From: Pseudomonadota bacterium
GTDB lineage: Bacteria > Pseudomonadota > Gammaproteobacteria > Steroidobacterales > Steroidobacteraceae
DNA length: 64,000 nt
Direction of reading: 5' to 3'
Assembly: GCA_023423935.1 (NCBI GenBank)
Contig: JAFAEQ010000015.1
Coordinates: 135,561-199,560, forward strand
Shown: positions 1 to 9,237 of the stretch, in pieces
Numbering within the stretch: the first letter of the stretch is position 1
Layout of the letters: each line of letters begins with the position of its first letter
Translations under genes and position numbers: made by a program
The notes under the pieces: model-generated
Databases searched by the model: none
Seen by the model: only the letters and a program-made list of their open reading frames with translations
What the model was told of the DNA's origin: nothing

Positions 1-2567
1 TCGAAGAGGTGATCGTCACGGGCATCCGGGCCAGTCTCCAGCAGTCGCTCGAGGTCAAGCGCGACGCCAACGCACGCCTGGAAGTCGTGACTGCCGAAGA
101 AGTCGGCAAGCTGCCTGCCCATAACGTCGCCGATACCTTGCGCGGCTTGCCTGGTGTGAACATCAGCTCATCGAGCGCAGACGAAGGCGGATTCGATGAA
201 GCCGATCGCGTCAGTCTGCGCGGCACGAGCCCGAGCCTGACTCAGACGCTGATCAATGGTCACAGTGTCGGCTCTGCGGACTGGTTCGTGCTCAGCCAGG
301 GCAACAATGTCGGTCGCAGCGTCAGCTACAGCCTGCTGCCCTCGGAGCTGGTGAGTTCCGTCGAAGTGAACAAGTCTTCGAATGCGCGGTTGCAGGAAGG
401 CGGCACGACCGGCACGGTCAACATCATCACGCGCAAGCCGTTGCAGTTCTCGGCGCCGCTCACTGTCGAAGGGTCGGTCGGCAGCGTGTATTCCGATCAG
501 GCCGATGCTACCGATCCGCAACTGTCGGGACTGTTCAACTACAAGAACGACGACGGCACGTTCGGCGTGATGCTGCAGGTGTTCAAGCAAAAGCGTTCAC
601 TTCGCCGCGACGCGCAGGAGATTCCGGGCGGCTTCTTCAAGATCGCCGATGATGACCCTGTTGCTGCCACGAACCCGGATCTCGTCGGCGTCTATGTTCC
701 CGGCCTGGTCGGTTCGACGCTGTTCGAACAGGTTCGCGATCGCACCGGCGGATTGCTGGAGGTGCAATACAAGCCTTCCGATAGCCTGACACTTGGCTTG
801 AGCGGCTTCCTCTCCGACATGGATGCCAACAACTACAACCGCAATTTCATGCTCTGGGGCGGCAACTTCGCACGCAGCCAGGCGCCGCAGCCCGGCTATG
901 TCGTGGAGAACGGCGTGCTGACTCGTGCAACGTACGCAGGCGCCGCCGGTACCGACTACGCGGTGTACGACATGATTTATCGCGAAGCCACCGCGAAGAG
1001 CAGCTACGTCACGTTCGACGCCGACTGGCAGATCAACGATGGGCTGAGCTCGAAGATTCAGATCGGCACGACTGAGGGCAAGGGCTCGACCGAGCGACAG
1101 TTCATCGCGGAAGTGACGACGGCACGAGCGGGCGGTGCGAGCTGGACGAGCCACGGGATCGGCTCACCGATCGACTGGAGCGTAGGCGGCGACAACTCGC
1201 CGGCGGGCGTGACCAGTTTCGGCACATGGGGTAATCAGCAGGTCACCGCGACCGATAGCGAAGACTGGATCAACGTCGGATTCACTCAGGATCTGGAAGT
1301 GGGTGCCCTCACCTCGATCGACTTCGGCGCGCGCTATGCGGATCACGAACGCAAGACCGAGTCGCCGGAAGGCGCATCGCCTGGCGCTATCTGGCCCGCA
1401 CTTCAGAGCGGTGCAACGAGTCCCTATCCGGGAGATTTCGGAACGGCCATCGGCGGCACTTTCCCTCGCGATCTCTGGTACTTCACGACAGGCGCGCTCA
1501 AGGACGCGATCCTGGCTAACTCCACCTGGCTCGCCGATGACGACGGTCCGAACGGCCGTCACAACTACGGCGGCGAATGGAAGGTGCAGGAGAAGAATCT
1601 CGCCGCGTATGTGCAGGCAAACTTTGCCGGCGAGCAGTGGAGTGGCAACTTCGGCCTGCGCTACGTCAACATCGATCAGGACATCAATTCCTATCAGGCC
1701 GTGAGCAGCGCCGCGATCGCCGACGTGAGCAGCCTGTTCGGCAACTGGATCTATCAGAACACCAGCAACAAGCACAGCCGCGCGCTGCCGAGCGCGAACT
1801 TCAAGTTCGACATGGGCAGCAATGTGGTCTTCCGCTTTGCCGCGTCGCAGACCCTGACGTTGCCCGACTACTCCGCCCTCGGTGCCTCGAGCTGGGGTTC
1901 CGATCTGAACAAGACGGGTGGCGGCGGCAATCCGAACCTGAAGCCGGTCCTTTCCACCAACTTCGACGGCAATCTCGAGTGGTACTTCATGCCGCGCGGT
2001 CTGTTGTCCGTCGGCGCCTTTGCGATGGATCTGAAGGACTACGTCGCCTTCGGTACCGAGACCCGGATGCTGTACAGCGAGCTCACGAATCAGCTCGAGG
2101 CCTACAACGTTTCAGTCCCGGTCAATTCGAACGGACAGGTGACGGGCGTCGAGCTGGCCTACGAGCAGCCGGTCGGCAAATGGTTCGGCTTCAATGCGAA
2201 CTACACCTATGCAGACGGCAAGACCGCGCACACCTGGGCGGACGGCAGCAACAATCTGGTGGGCACCTCGAAGGACACGTTCAACGCCGGTGTCTATTTC
2301 GAGAACGACATGTTCGGTGCGCGCGTGAATTACAGCTACCGCACCGCCTTCCTGATCGGGCTGTCGGGTGCGAATCCGTACTACCAGGATGATGTCGGCA
2401 CATTGGGCGTGGCGCTCAGTTACAAACCCACGCAGTGGCTGAACATCAGCCTCGATGCGCTGAACCTGAACGATCCGACGCTGACCTATTATCAGAGCGA
2501 GTTCATCCCGAGCGCGTTCTACAACAACGGTCGTCAGTACTATCTGAACGTCCGCGCCAAGTTCTAG
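1..2567 (+). CDS. TonB-dependent receptor, 5' end outside window
   Basis: This is the C-terminal part (about 854 residues visible) of an outer-membrane TonB-dependent receptor. The reading frame is open from base 3 and begins with EEVIVTGIRA, which resembles the TonB box that follows the signal peptide, so only the signal peptide and a few residues appear to be missing. The plug domain follows (segments like VADTLRGLPGVNISS and VSLRGTSPSLTQTLINGH). A long barrel then ends in VRAKF, the terminal aromatic residue typical of outer-membrane barrels. The neighbours are a GH20 hexosaminidase and PTS genes for N-acetylglucosamine, so import of chitin or GlcNAc oligomers is a reasonable inference; the receptor itself does not show its substrate. 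A strong hairpin with a T-rich tail follows the stop, so it probably ends its own transcript. Confidence 0.93.
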   Translation, partial: EEVIVTGIRASLQQSLEVKRDANARLEVVTAEEVGKLPAHNVADTLRGLPGVNISSSSADEGGFDEADRVSLRGTSPSLTQTLINGHSVGSADWFVLSQGNNVGRSVSYSLLPSELVSSVEVNKSSNARLQEGGTTGTVNIITRKPLQFSAPLTVEGSVGSVYSDQADATDPQLSGLFNYKNDDGTFGVMLQVFKQKRSLRRDAQEIPGGFFKIADDDPVAATNPDLVGVYVPGLVGSTLFEQVRDRTGGLLEVQYKPSDSLTLGLSGFLSDMDANNYNRNFMLWGGNFARSQAPQPGYVVENGVLTRATYAGAAGTDYAVYDMIYREATAKSSYVTFDADWQINDGLSSKIQIGTTEGKGSTERQFIAEVTTARAGGASWTSHGIGSPIDWSVGGDNSPAGVTSFGTWGNQQVTATDSEDWINVGFTQDLEVGALTSIDFGARYADHERKTESPEGASPGAIWPALQSGATSPYPGDFGTAIGGTFPRDLWYFTTGALKDAILANSTWLADDDGPNGRHNYGGEWKVQEKNLAAYVQANFAGEQWSGNFGLRYVNIDQDINSYQAVSSAAIADVSSLFGNWIYQNTSNKHSRALPSANFKFDMGSNVVFRFAASQTLTLPDYSALGASSWGSDLNKTGGGGNPNLKPVLSTNFDGNLEWYFMPRGLLSVGAFAMDLKDYVAFGTETRMLYSELTNQLEAYNVSVPVNSNGQVTGVELAYEQPVGKWFGFNANYTYADGKTAHTWADGSNNLVGTSKDTFNAGVYFENDMFGARVNYSYRTAFLIGLSGANPYYQDDVGTLGVALSYKPTQWLNISLDALNLNDPTLTYYQSEFIPSAFYNNGRQYYLNVRAKF

Positions 2568-2579
2568 AAGTGCAGCTGG

Positions 2580-2608
2580 CCCGCCGCTTGTTTGAGCGGC
2601 GGGTCTTT
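2580..2608 (+). terminator. Rho-independent terminator after first receptor
   Basis: A 9-bp perfect stem CCCGCCGCT / AGCGGCGGG with loop TGTTTG is followed by TCTTT. It starts 13 bases after the receptor stop codon. Confidence 0.8.
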
Positions 2609-2685
2609 CCCGGAATCTCGGAGTGCGCCACGATGCGCGCGATCGGGGGAAGATCTCGCGAGTCGATTGCGCACGGCCAGGACTC

Positions 2686-4836
2686 ATGCACCACTCATAC
2701 AGACTCTTTGCGTTCGCCTGTTGCGTCATTGCCTGTACGTTGGGCGGGTGCAAGCGACCTGAACAGACGGCTCCGCAGTCCCCGGTGCCCGTCTCCATCA
2801 TTCCCGCACCGCAGAAGCTCGAGCGCACAAAGGGACAATTCGTGATCACGCGCAACACGCGTGTGGCATTCGAGCCCGGATCGCCCGGCGAGGCAGCGGG
2901 GCGATACCTCATCGATCTCGTGAAGCGCACCCGCGAGCTCGAGCTGCAAGCTGACGCAGCGGCGGATGCGGACGCAACGGACGTGATTCGTTTCCAGCTC
3001 GGTGCCGCCGAGAGTCAGGTCGGACAGGAAGGCTATTCGCTGCTCGTCTCCCCCGAGCGAATCGTCGTCTCTGCCGCTGACTCTCGCGGCCTTTTCTACG
3101 GTGCCGTGACGATGTGGCAGCTCATGAGCGGCGCCAGCGTGCAGAACGGCAGTCAGGTCTTGCCCGCGTTGAAGATCGAAGACGCGCCGCGATTTCGCTG
3201 GCGCGGGCTGATGCTCGATTCCACAAGGCACTTCCAGTCGCCGGAATTCGTCAAACGCTTCATCGACTGGATGGCATTGCACAAGCTCAACGTGCTGCAT
3301 TGGCATCTGACGGACGATCAGGCGTGGCGCCTCGAGATCAAGAAATATCCGAAGCTCACCAGTGTAGGTGCCTGGCGTGTGCCTGCGGGCGCAGCTGCAG
3401 CCGCTGACATCGATTCGGCCACGGGCAAGCCGCAGTTGTACGGCGGCTTCTATTCGCAGGATGAAGTGCGTGAGATCGTGGCCTATGCCGCGCAGCGCCA
3501 CATCACGATCGTTCCCGAGATCGAAACGCCGGGTCATGCCAGCGCCGCGATCGCCGCCTATCCGCAACTGGGCGTGCTCGGCAAAAGCGGTCCTGTGCCC
3601 TCGGACTGGGGCATCTATCCCAATCTCTACAACGTCGATGATTCGACCTTCGCGTTTCTCGAAGATGTGCTCACCGAAGTGATGGATCTCTTCCCGGGCG
3701 AATACATCCACATGGGCGGCGATGAAGCCGTGAAAGATCAATGGCAGGCGTCGCCCAGGATCCAGGCACAGATGCGCAAGCTCGGCATCAAGGACGAGCA
3801 TGCGCTGCAGAGCTACTTCGTGCAGCGACTCGAGAAGTTCCTGAATGCGCATGGCCGCAAGCTCATCGGCTGGGACGAGATTCTCGAGGGCGGGCTCGCA
3901 CCGAACGCCACGGTCATGTCGTGGCGCGGCATCGAAGGTGCCGTGGCCGCCGCGCAGGCCGGACATGACACGGTGCTCTCACCATGGCCCACGATGTACT
4001 TCGACAATCGACAGATGAACGACACGCAGCCCGGACGTGGTCGATTGATCGGACTGGAGCAGGTCTACAAGTTCGATCCGGCGCCGGACTCCATTCCGAC
4101 GCAGCAGCGCAAACACATCCTCGGTTTGCAGGCGAATCTCTGGTCGGAGCACATGCGTTCCGAAGAGCGTGTCGAATACATGGCCTATCCACGCACCGCC
4201 GCGCTCGCCGAGGTCGCGTGGACGGCCGAAGACAAGATGGACTGGGACGATTTTCAGGCGCGCATGCCGGCTCAGTTGGCGCGCTACGATGCCTTAGGGA
4301 TTCGTTATGCACGCGCGGCAGAAATAGCGAATGGGGAAGGAGGAGCGGCGGCGGCGAACCTGGATTCCCGATCCCCGACTGTTCGTACCAGTCATCAGCT
4401 CGATCTGTGCAGCGACAAGCTGGTGCTGTCGCTCGAAGACGATGCGCCATTGCGCGGTCCGCGAGCGACTTTCCTTGTCGATGTGATGGAGCCTTGCTGG
4501 ATCTATCGCGGTGCGGATCTCACGAATGTGTCGGGCATCGTGGCCTCGGTGGGGCAAGTTCCTTTCAATTTCCAGATCGGCAAGGACGTGAATGCGATCC
4601 CGCTGCCCAAGCCAAAGTCCGATCCCGGCGAATTGCAGGTTCACCTGGATACATGCAACGGTCCTGTGATCGCCGAGCTGCCGCTTGCGCCTGCCGTGGC
4701 CAATCCGACGGTCACGGCCTTGCCGCAAGCTTCATTGGACTCGCTCACCGGTGTTCACGATCTGTGTTTGATCTTCACGCGCAAATCCGTGGATCCGACC
4801 TGGGTGATCGATCGCGTGGAGCTGGTTGCCCAATGA
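2686..4836 (+). CDS. Beta-N-acetylhexosaminidase, GH20, lipoprotein
   Basis: This enzyme releases terminal N-acetylglucosamine (or GalNAc) from chito-oligosaccharides by substrate-assisted catalysis. The chosen ATG gives MHHSYRLFAFACCVIACTLG followed by GC, a lipoprotein signal with the lipid-accepting Cys near residue 22; the frame is open further upstream but that extension would bury the signal. Residues about 30-150 form the GH20b-like N-terminal domain, and the TIM barrel follows (HWHLTDDQAWRLEI). The catalytic pair is Asp346-Glu347 in HMGGDE. A C-terminal beta domain of about 140 residues (from about 570) is also present. Length is 716 aa. It sits between a TonB receptor and the GlcNAc PTS genes and probably acts in the periplasm or on the outer membrane, feeding GlcNAc to the PTS. 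Confidence 0.93.
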   Translation: MHHSYRLFAFACCVIACTLGGCKRPEQTAPQSPVPVSIIPAPQKLERTKGQFVITRNTRVAFEPGSPGEAAGRYLIDLVKRTRELELQADAAADADATDVIRFQLGAAESQVGQEGYSLLVSPERIVVSAADSRGLFYGAVTMWQLMSGASVQNGSQVLPALKIEDAPRFRWRGLMLDSTRHFQSPEFVKRFIDWMALHKLNVLHWHLTDDQAWRLEIKKYPKLTSVGAWRVPAGAAAAADIDSATGKPQLYGGFYSQDEVREIVAYAAQRHITIVPEIETPGHASAAIAAYPQLGVLGKSGPVPSDWGIYPNLYNVDDSTFAFLEDVLTEVMDLFPGEYIHMGGDEAVKDQWQASPRIQAQMRKLGIKDEHALQSYFVQRLEKFLNAHGRKLIGWDEILEGGLAPNATVMSWRGIEGAVAAAQAGHDTVLSPWPTMYFDNRQMNDTQPGRGRLIGLEQVYKFDPAPDSIPTQQRKHILGLQANLWSEHMRSEERVEYMAYPRTAALAEVAWTAEDKMDWDDFQARMPAQLARYDALGIRYARAAEIANGEGGAAAANLDSRSPTVRTSHQLDLCSDKLVLSLEDDAPLRGPRATFLVDVMEPCWIYRGADLTNVSGIVASVGQVPFNFQIGKDVNAIPLPKPKSDPGELQVHLDTCNGPVIAELPLAPAVANPTVTALPQASLDSLTGVHDLCLIFTRKSVDPTWVIDRVELVAQ

Positions 4837-4891
4837 GCACACTTCCGACGGCGGGCAATGACGCCCGATTGCATCGGTCGGTGGTCTATCG

Positions 4892-7447
4892 ATGAGTAAG
4901 GCAACGTTCGTCGTGCGTGCTCCGCTGGCCGGGTGGTGTGCCTCGCTCGATGAAGCACCTGATCCTGTGTTCGCGCAACGCATGCTCGGCGATGGTGTGC
5001 TGATCGATCCGACCGGGCACGAGCTGTTCGCGCCTTGCGATGGCGAGATCATCTCCATCGCCGCATCCAGGCACGCGATCGCCATCCGCGCTGACAACGG
5101 TGCGGAGATCCTCATGCATGTCGGCATCGACACCGTGAGTCTCGCAGGCGAAGGATTCACCGTGCATGTGACGCAAGGTTCACGTGTCACCGCGGGAACG
5201 AGATTGATGTCCTTCGATCTGGAGCTGCTCGCACGCAAGGCAAAGAGCCTGGTGACACCTGTGATCGTGACGAACTCGGATCAGGTGCGCATCCTGGCGT
5301 TTCATACGGACCGGGAGATCGCGGCTGGCGAGCCCGCGCTCGAGCTCGAATCGCAACCCGCTCACGCAAATCCCGTGAGCGAAACGCCATCACAGACGGC
5401 CGACACGGTTCGCATCGAACATGAGCATGGCATTCATGCGCGTCCGGCTGCGCTGATCGCGAATGCTGCCAAGAAGCTGGCATGCGAAGTCGAAATCAGC
5501 GCTCACGGCAAGACGGCGAATGCGCGCAGTCCGGTCGCGCTCATGTCGCTCGGAATTCGCGCACGCGATGAGATCGAGATCCGCTCGTCCGGCGTGCAGT
5601 CTGCGCATGCCGTTGCCGAGATCAAGAAGATCATCCTCGCTCTCGATGCGCACGCGCACGGGTCGGGAGCGGCAGCGAAGCGCCCCGCCGTTTTGGCGCG
5701 CGCGTCGCGAGCATCGGATCCTGCGAATCTGCGTGGAGTGATTGCGAGCCGCGGGCTCGCGACGGGTCGTGCCTTTTATCTGAGACAGGCAGAGATTGCA
5801 GTCAGTGAAGCCGGGCAGGGCCTGGCTCACGAGAGCGCAGAGCTCGATCGCGCGCGCATCGAGGTGCGTCAACGGCTCGAGCAGCTGGCTTCGTCGGCGG
5901 ATCTCGCTGCGCGTGAGGTTATCGCCGCGCATCTCGAATTCCTCGATGACTGGGAGCTCGTTGCCGCCGCGCGTCGCACGATCGCGCGCGGCAAGAGTGC
6001 GGCCTATGCCTGGCGACGTGCCGTGCGCGACAGTGCCGATGCACTCAGAGCGCTTGGTGATCCCCGCATGGCCGAGCGCATCGATGATCTGCTCGATCTC
6101 GAGTATCAGGTGCTCGTTGCTCTGCTCGGTCAGGTGCCTGCAGCACAGCTCGAGATTCCCGATCGCGCCATCGTGCTGGCGGAAGATCTGAAGCCTTCGC
6201 AGTTCGTCTCACTCGACAAGAATCGTCTGGCGGGCATTTGTCTTGCGGCCGGCGGCCCGACCTCACATGTGGCGATTCTCGCCGCGGCGCTCGGCGTTCC
6301 GATGATCGTGGCTGCGGGTCATGCGGCGCTCGAGATTCAGGACGATGCGGATCTGATTCTCGATGCGGAGCAGGGCGCGCTCAGAGTTCGTCCTGACGCC
6401 CAGGAGCTTGCTGCAGTAGAAAAGACGCTGGCGGCGCGTCGTCAGCGCCTTGCGCAGCAGAGGTCTGCGGCCCAGCGCGACTGTCATACCGCCGATGGCA
6501 AACGCATCGAAGTGTTCGCGAATCTCGGTTCGCTGTCCGATGCGACCTTCGCCGTCGCGCAGGGTGCCGAAGGTTGCGGTTTGCTGCGAACCGAGTTTCT
6601 GTTCCTCGAGCGCGATCGCGCGCCTGATGAACGCGAGCAGACCGAGTGCTATCAGCAGATCGCCACCGCATTGGCGGACAGACCACTCGTCATTCGCACG
6701 CTCGATATCGGTGGCGACAAGCCGATTGCGTACCTGCCGCTTCCCGAGGAAGAGAATCCGGCATTGGGGCTGCGCGGCGTTCGTACGAGTCTGTGGCGAC
6801 CGGATCTGCTGCGGATTCAGCTGCGCGCGATTCTTGCTGTCAGGCCGCAGGGGCAATGCCGCATCCTGTTGCCGATGATCACGGATGTGGAGGAGATCCG
6901 CACAGTGCGCGCGATGATCCATGAAATCCAAGGTGAGCTGGGAAGCCGCGCTCCGGTGCTGATCGGTGCAATGATCGAAACTCCCGCGTCGGCGTTGCTC
7001 GCAGATCAGATTGCGCGCGAAGTCGACTTTCTCTCGATCGGTACCAATGATCTGACGCAGTACACGCTTGCGATGGATCGGGGGCATGCAGATCTCGCCG
7101 CGCGCATCGATGGTCTGCATCCGGCCGTGCTGCGCCTGATCGCAATGACCTGTGAAGCGGCCGGTCGTCATCAGCGGCTCGTCGCAGTCTGCGGCGGTCT
7201 GGCCAGCGATCCGACGGCAGTGCCGGTGCTGCTGGGATTGGGCGTGGGCGAACTGTCCGTCGTGCCATCGATGATTCCGCAGCTGAAACAGATGATCTCG
7301 TCTCTGACGCTCGAGCGATGTCGCGCGCTCGCACAGCATGCCTTGCAGCTGGACGGCGCCGAGTCGGTTCGCGCTGCATTGGTCGAGGCGCAACGTGTGG
7401 ATGTCGAAAGCGATGTTGTCGATTCGCTGACTGCAAAGTCACGGTGA
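4892..7447 (+). CDS. nagF: PTS EIIA-HPr-EI fusion (GlcNAc type)
   Basis: A single 851-residue cytoplasmic protein carries three phosphotransferase modules in the order EIIA(Glc-type), HPr, enzyme I. His76 in LMHVGID is the EIIA phosphorylation site. His182 in GIHARPA is the HPr site. His459 in GGPTSHVAI is the enzyme I site. The PEP-binding and Mg motifs GCGLLRTEFLFL and SIGTNDLTQYTLAMDR follow. It moves phosphate from PEP to the permease encoded 4 bases downstream, which lacks an EIIA domain of its own, so the two proteins complement each other. The arrangement matches GlcNAc loci in Caulobacter and Xanthomonas; the symbol follows that usage and is less certain than the function. The start ATG lies 55 bases after the GH20 stop, consistent with one operon. 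Confidence 0.92.
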   Translation: MSKATFVVRAPLAGWCASLDEAPDPVFAQRMLGDGVLIDPTGHELFAPCDGEIISIAASRHAIAIRADNGAEILMHVGIDTVSLAGEGFTVHVTQGSRVTAGTRLMSFDLELLARKAKSLVTPVIVTNSDQVRILAFHTDREIAAGEPALELESQPAHANPVSETPSQTADTVRIEHEHGIHARPAALIANAAKKLACEVEISAHGKTANARSPVALMSLGIRARDEIEIRSSGVQSAHAVAEIKKIILALDAHAHGSGAAAKRPAVLARASRASDPANLRGVIASRGLATGRAFYLRQAEIAVSEAGQGLAHESAELDRARIEVRQRLEQLASSADLAAREVIAAHLEFLDDWELVAAARRTIARGKSAAYAWRRAVRDSADALRALGDPRMAERIDDLLDLEYQVLVALLGQVPAAQLEIPDRAIVLAEDLKPSQFVSLDKNRLAGICLAAGGPTSHVAILAAALGVPMIVAAGHAALEIQDDADLILDAEQGALRVRPDAQELAAVEKTLAARRQRLAQQRSAAQRDCHTADGKRIEVFANLGSLSDATFAVAQGAEGCGLLRTEFLFLERDRAPDEREQTECYQQIATALADRPLVIRTLDIGGDKPIAYLPLPEEENPALGLRGVRTSLWRPDLLRIQLRAILAVRPQGQCRILLPMITDVEEIRTVRAMIHEIQGELGSRAPVLIGAMIETPASALLADQIAREVDFLSIGTNDLTQYTLAMDRGHADLAARIDGLHPAVLRLIAMTCEAAGRHQRLVAVCGGLASDPTAVPVLLGLGVGELSVVPSMIPQLKQMISSLTLERCRALAQHALQLDGAESVRAALVEAQRVDVESDVVDSLTAKSR

Positions 7448-7451
7448 TCTC

Positions 7452-9143
7452 ATGACACAGCTTCTCTCGGGATTGCAGCGTATCGGCCGTGCATTGATGC
7501 TTCCGATCGCAGTGCTGCCAGTGGCGGCGCTGCTCCTGCGGCTGGGGCAGGACGATCTGCTCGGCATTACAGCGATGGCCGCCGCGGGCGAGGCGATCTT
7601 CTCGAACCTCGGATTGCTGTTCGCCATCGGCGTCGCGGTAGGACTTGCGAGAGAGAATCACGGCGCGGCCGGTCTTGCGAGTGTCGTGGGTTATCTGGTT
7701 GCGGCGAAGGGCGCCGAGGTATTGATTCCCGTGCCTGCGGACGCCATCGGCGATCTCACGGGTCAGGCGGCGGCGCTTGCGGAAGCCGCATTCCGTGCGA
7801 AAGAGCTTGGCAAGTTCAGTGTCCCCGTCGGCATCCTCTCGGGATTGATCGCGGGCGTTTTCTACAACCGTTACAGCGACGTGCGCCTGCCGGCATATCT
7901 CGCGTTCTTCGGCGGCCGCCGCTTCGTGCCGATCCTCAGTGGATGTGCAGGCCTGATTCTTGCGCTCTGCTTCGGGTACGGCTGGCCGGTTCTGGAGCGC
8001 GGCATGGATTCGCTCAGTCAGGCGGTGCTCGGTTCGCAATCGATCGGCCTGTTCGCCTACGGCGTGCTGAATCGCGTGCTCATCGTGACCGGTCTGCATC
8101 ACATCCTGAACAACATCGCGTGGTTTCTCCTCGGCGACTATGGCGGTGTCACCGGTGACCTGAAGCGCTTCTTCGCGAACGACCCCAGCGCTGGCGCATT
8201 CATGAGCGGCTTCTTTCCCGTGATGATGTTCGGATTGCCGGCGGCCTGCTTCGCGATGTATCGAAGCGCACGACCTGAGCGCCGCAAGGCTGTGGGCGGC
8301 ATGTTGCTGTCCATGGCACTGACCTCGTTTCTCACGGGCGTGACCGAGCCGATCGAGTTCTCCTTCATGTTCCTGGCGCCTGTGCTCTATGCGATCCACG
8401 CGCTGCTGACCGGGCTTGCCATGGCCATGATGGATGCATTCTCGATCAGGCTCGGCTTCGGCTTCTCGGCGGGCCTGTTCGACTATGTGCTCAACTTTTC
8501 GAAATCGACGCGTCCGCTCTGGCTGCTGCCGATCGGACTTGCTTACTTTGCGCTCTACTACGGTTTGTTCCGTTTCGTCATTGCGCGTTTCGATCTGAAG
8601 ACGCCGGGGCGCGAGGTGGAAGAAACCGCTACGGCGAACGCTGTTTCCGCCGCGGGCGCTTCGCCCGCACGGGCATGGGTGAAAGCGCTTGGCGGAGCTG
8701 CGAATCTCGCCACGATCGATGCGTGTACGACGCGTTTGCGATTGAGCATCGTGGATCAGTCGCTCGTGAAGGATGATGAGCTCAGGAGACTGGGCGCTCG
8801 CGGCATGGTGCGGCCGTCGACGGATACATTGCAGGTCGTGGTGGGTCCCGTGGCCGATCAGCTTGCAGGGGACATTCGCAAAGCCGTGCACGAAGGTGCG
8901 GCAACGAGGCAGCTCGATGTGAGCGCCCTGACCCGCGCGCTGGGCGGAAGCTCCAATATTGCGTCCATCGACGTGTGCGCCACGCGACTCAGTATCCGGC
9001 TGCGACAAGGATCGCTCGACACTGCCGCCATCAAAGCGGCAGGCGCGCGCGGTGCAGTCGCGGTCGGGCAGGGCTTGTGGCACGTGATCATCGGACCTCA
9101 CGCGCAGGACGTTGCGCAAAGGCTGCAGCCGGCGCCGAGCTGA
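7452..9143 (+). CDS. nagE: PTS N-acetylglucosamine permease, EIIC-EIIB-EIIB
   Basis: This 563-residue inner-membrane permease imports and phosphorylates GlcNAc. Residues 1 to about 380 are EIIC (hydrophobic segments, LTGVTEPIEFSFMFL, and the HHILNN loop). Two EIIB-like domains follow: the first with Cys425 in TIDACTTRLRL, the second with Cys509 in SIDVCATRLSI. Both keep the cysteine used as phosphate acceptor in the family. There is no EIIA domain; that module is in the preceding gene, whose stop lies 4 bases upstream. E. coli NagE is C-B-A, so the second B in place of A is notable. Specificity for GlcNAc is inferred from the GH20 neighbour and from similarity to NagE. Confidence 0.9.
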   Translation: MTQLLSGLQRIGRALMLPIAVLPVAALLLRLGQDDLLGITAMAAAGEAIFSNLGLLFAIGVAVGLARENHGAAGLASVVGYLVAAKGAEVLIPVPADAIGDLTGQAAALAEAAFRAKELGKFSVPVGILSGLIAGVFYNRYSDVRLPAYLAFFGGRRFVPILSGCAGLILALCFGYGWPVLERGMDSLSQAVLGSQSIGLFAYGVLNRVLIVTGLHHILNNIAWFLLGDYGGVTGDLKRFFANDPSAGAFMSGFFPVMMFGLPAACFAMYRSARPERRKAVGGMLLSMALTSFLTGVTEPIEFSFMFLAPVLYAIHALLTGLAMAMMDAFSIRLGFGFSAGLFDYVLNFSKSTRPLWLLPIGLAYFALYYGLFRFVIARFDLKTPGREVEETATANAVSAAGASPARAWVKALGGAANLATIDACTTRLRLSIVDQSLVKDDELRRLGARGMVRPSTDTLQVVVGPVADQLAGDIRKAVHEGAATRQLDVSALTRALGGSSNIASIDVCATRLSIRLRQGSLDTAAIKAAGARGAVAVGQGLWHVIIGPHAQDVAQRLQPAPS

Positions 9144-9237
9144 GTGCGTGTCGCCTCGATGGCGCCTGCGGGTCGGATGACAACGCACGACAAGATCAGA
9201 TAAGGTGCGCCGATTCATACCCGCTCGAGGCGCATGC

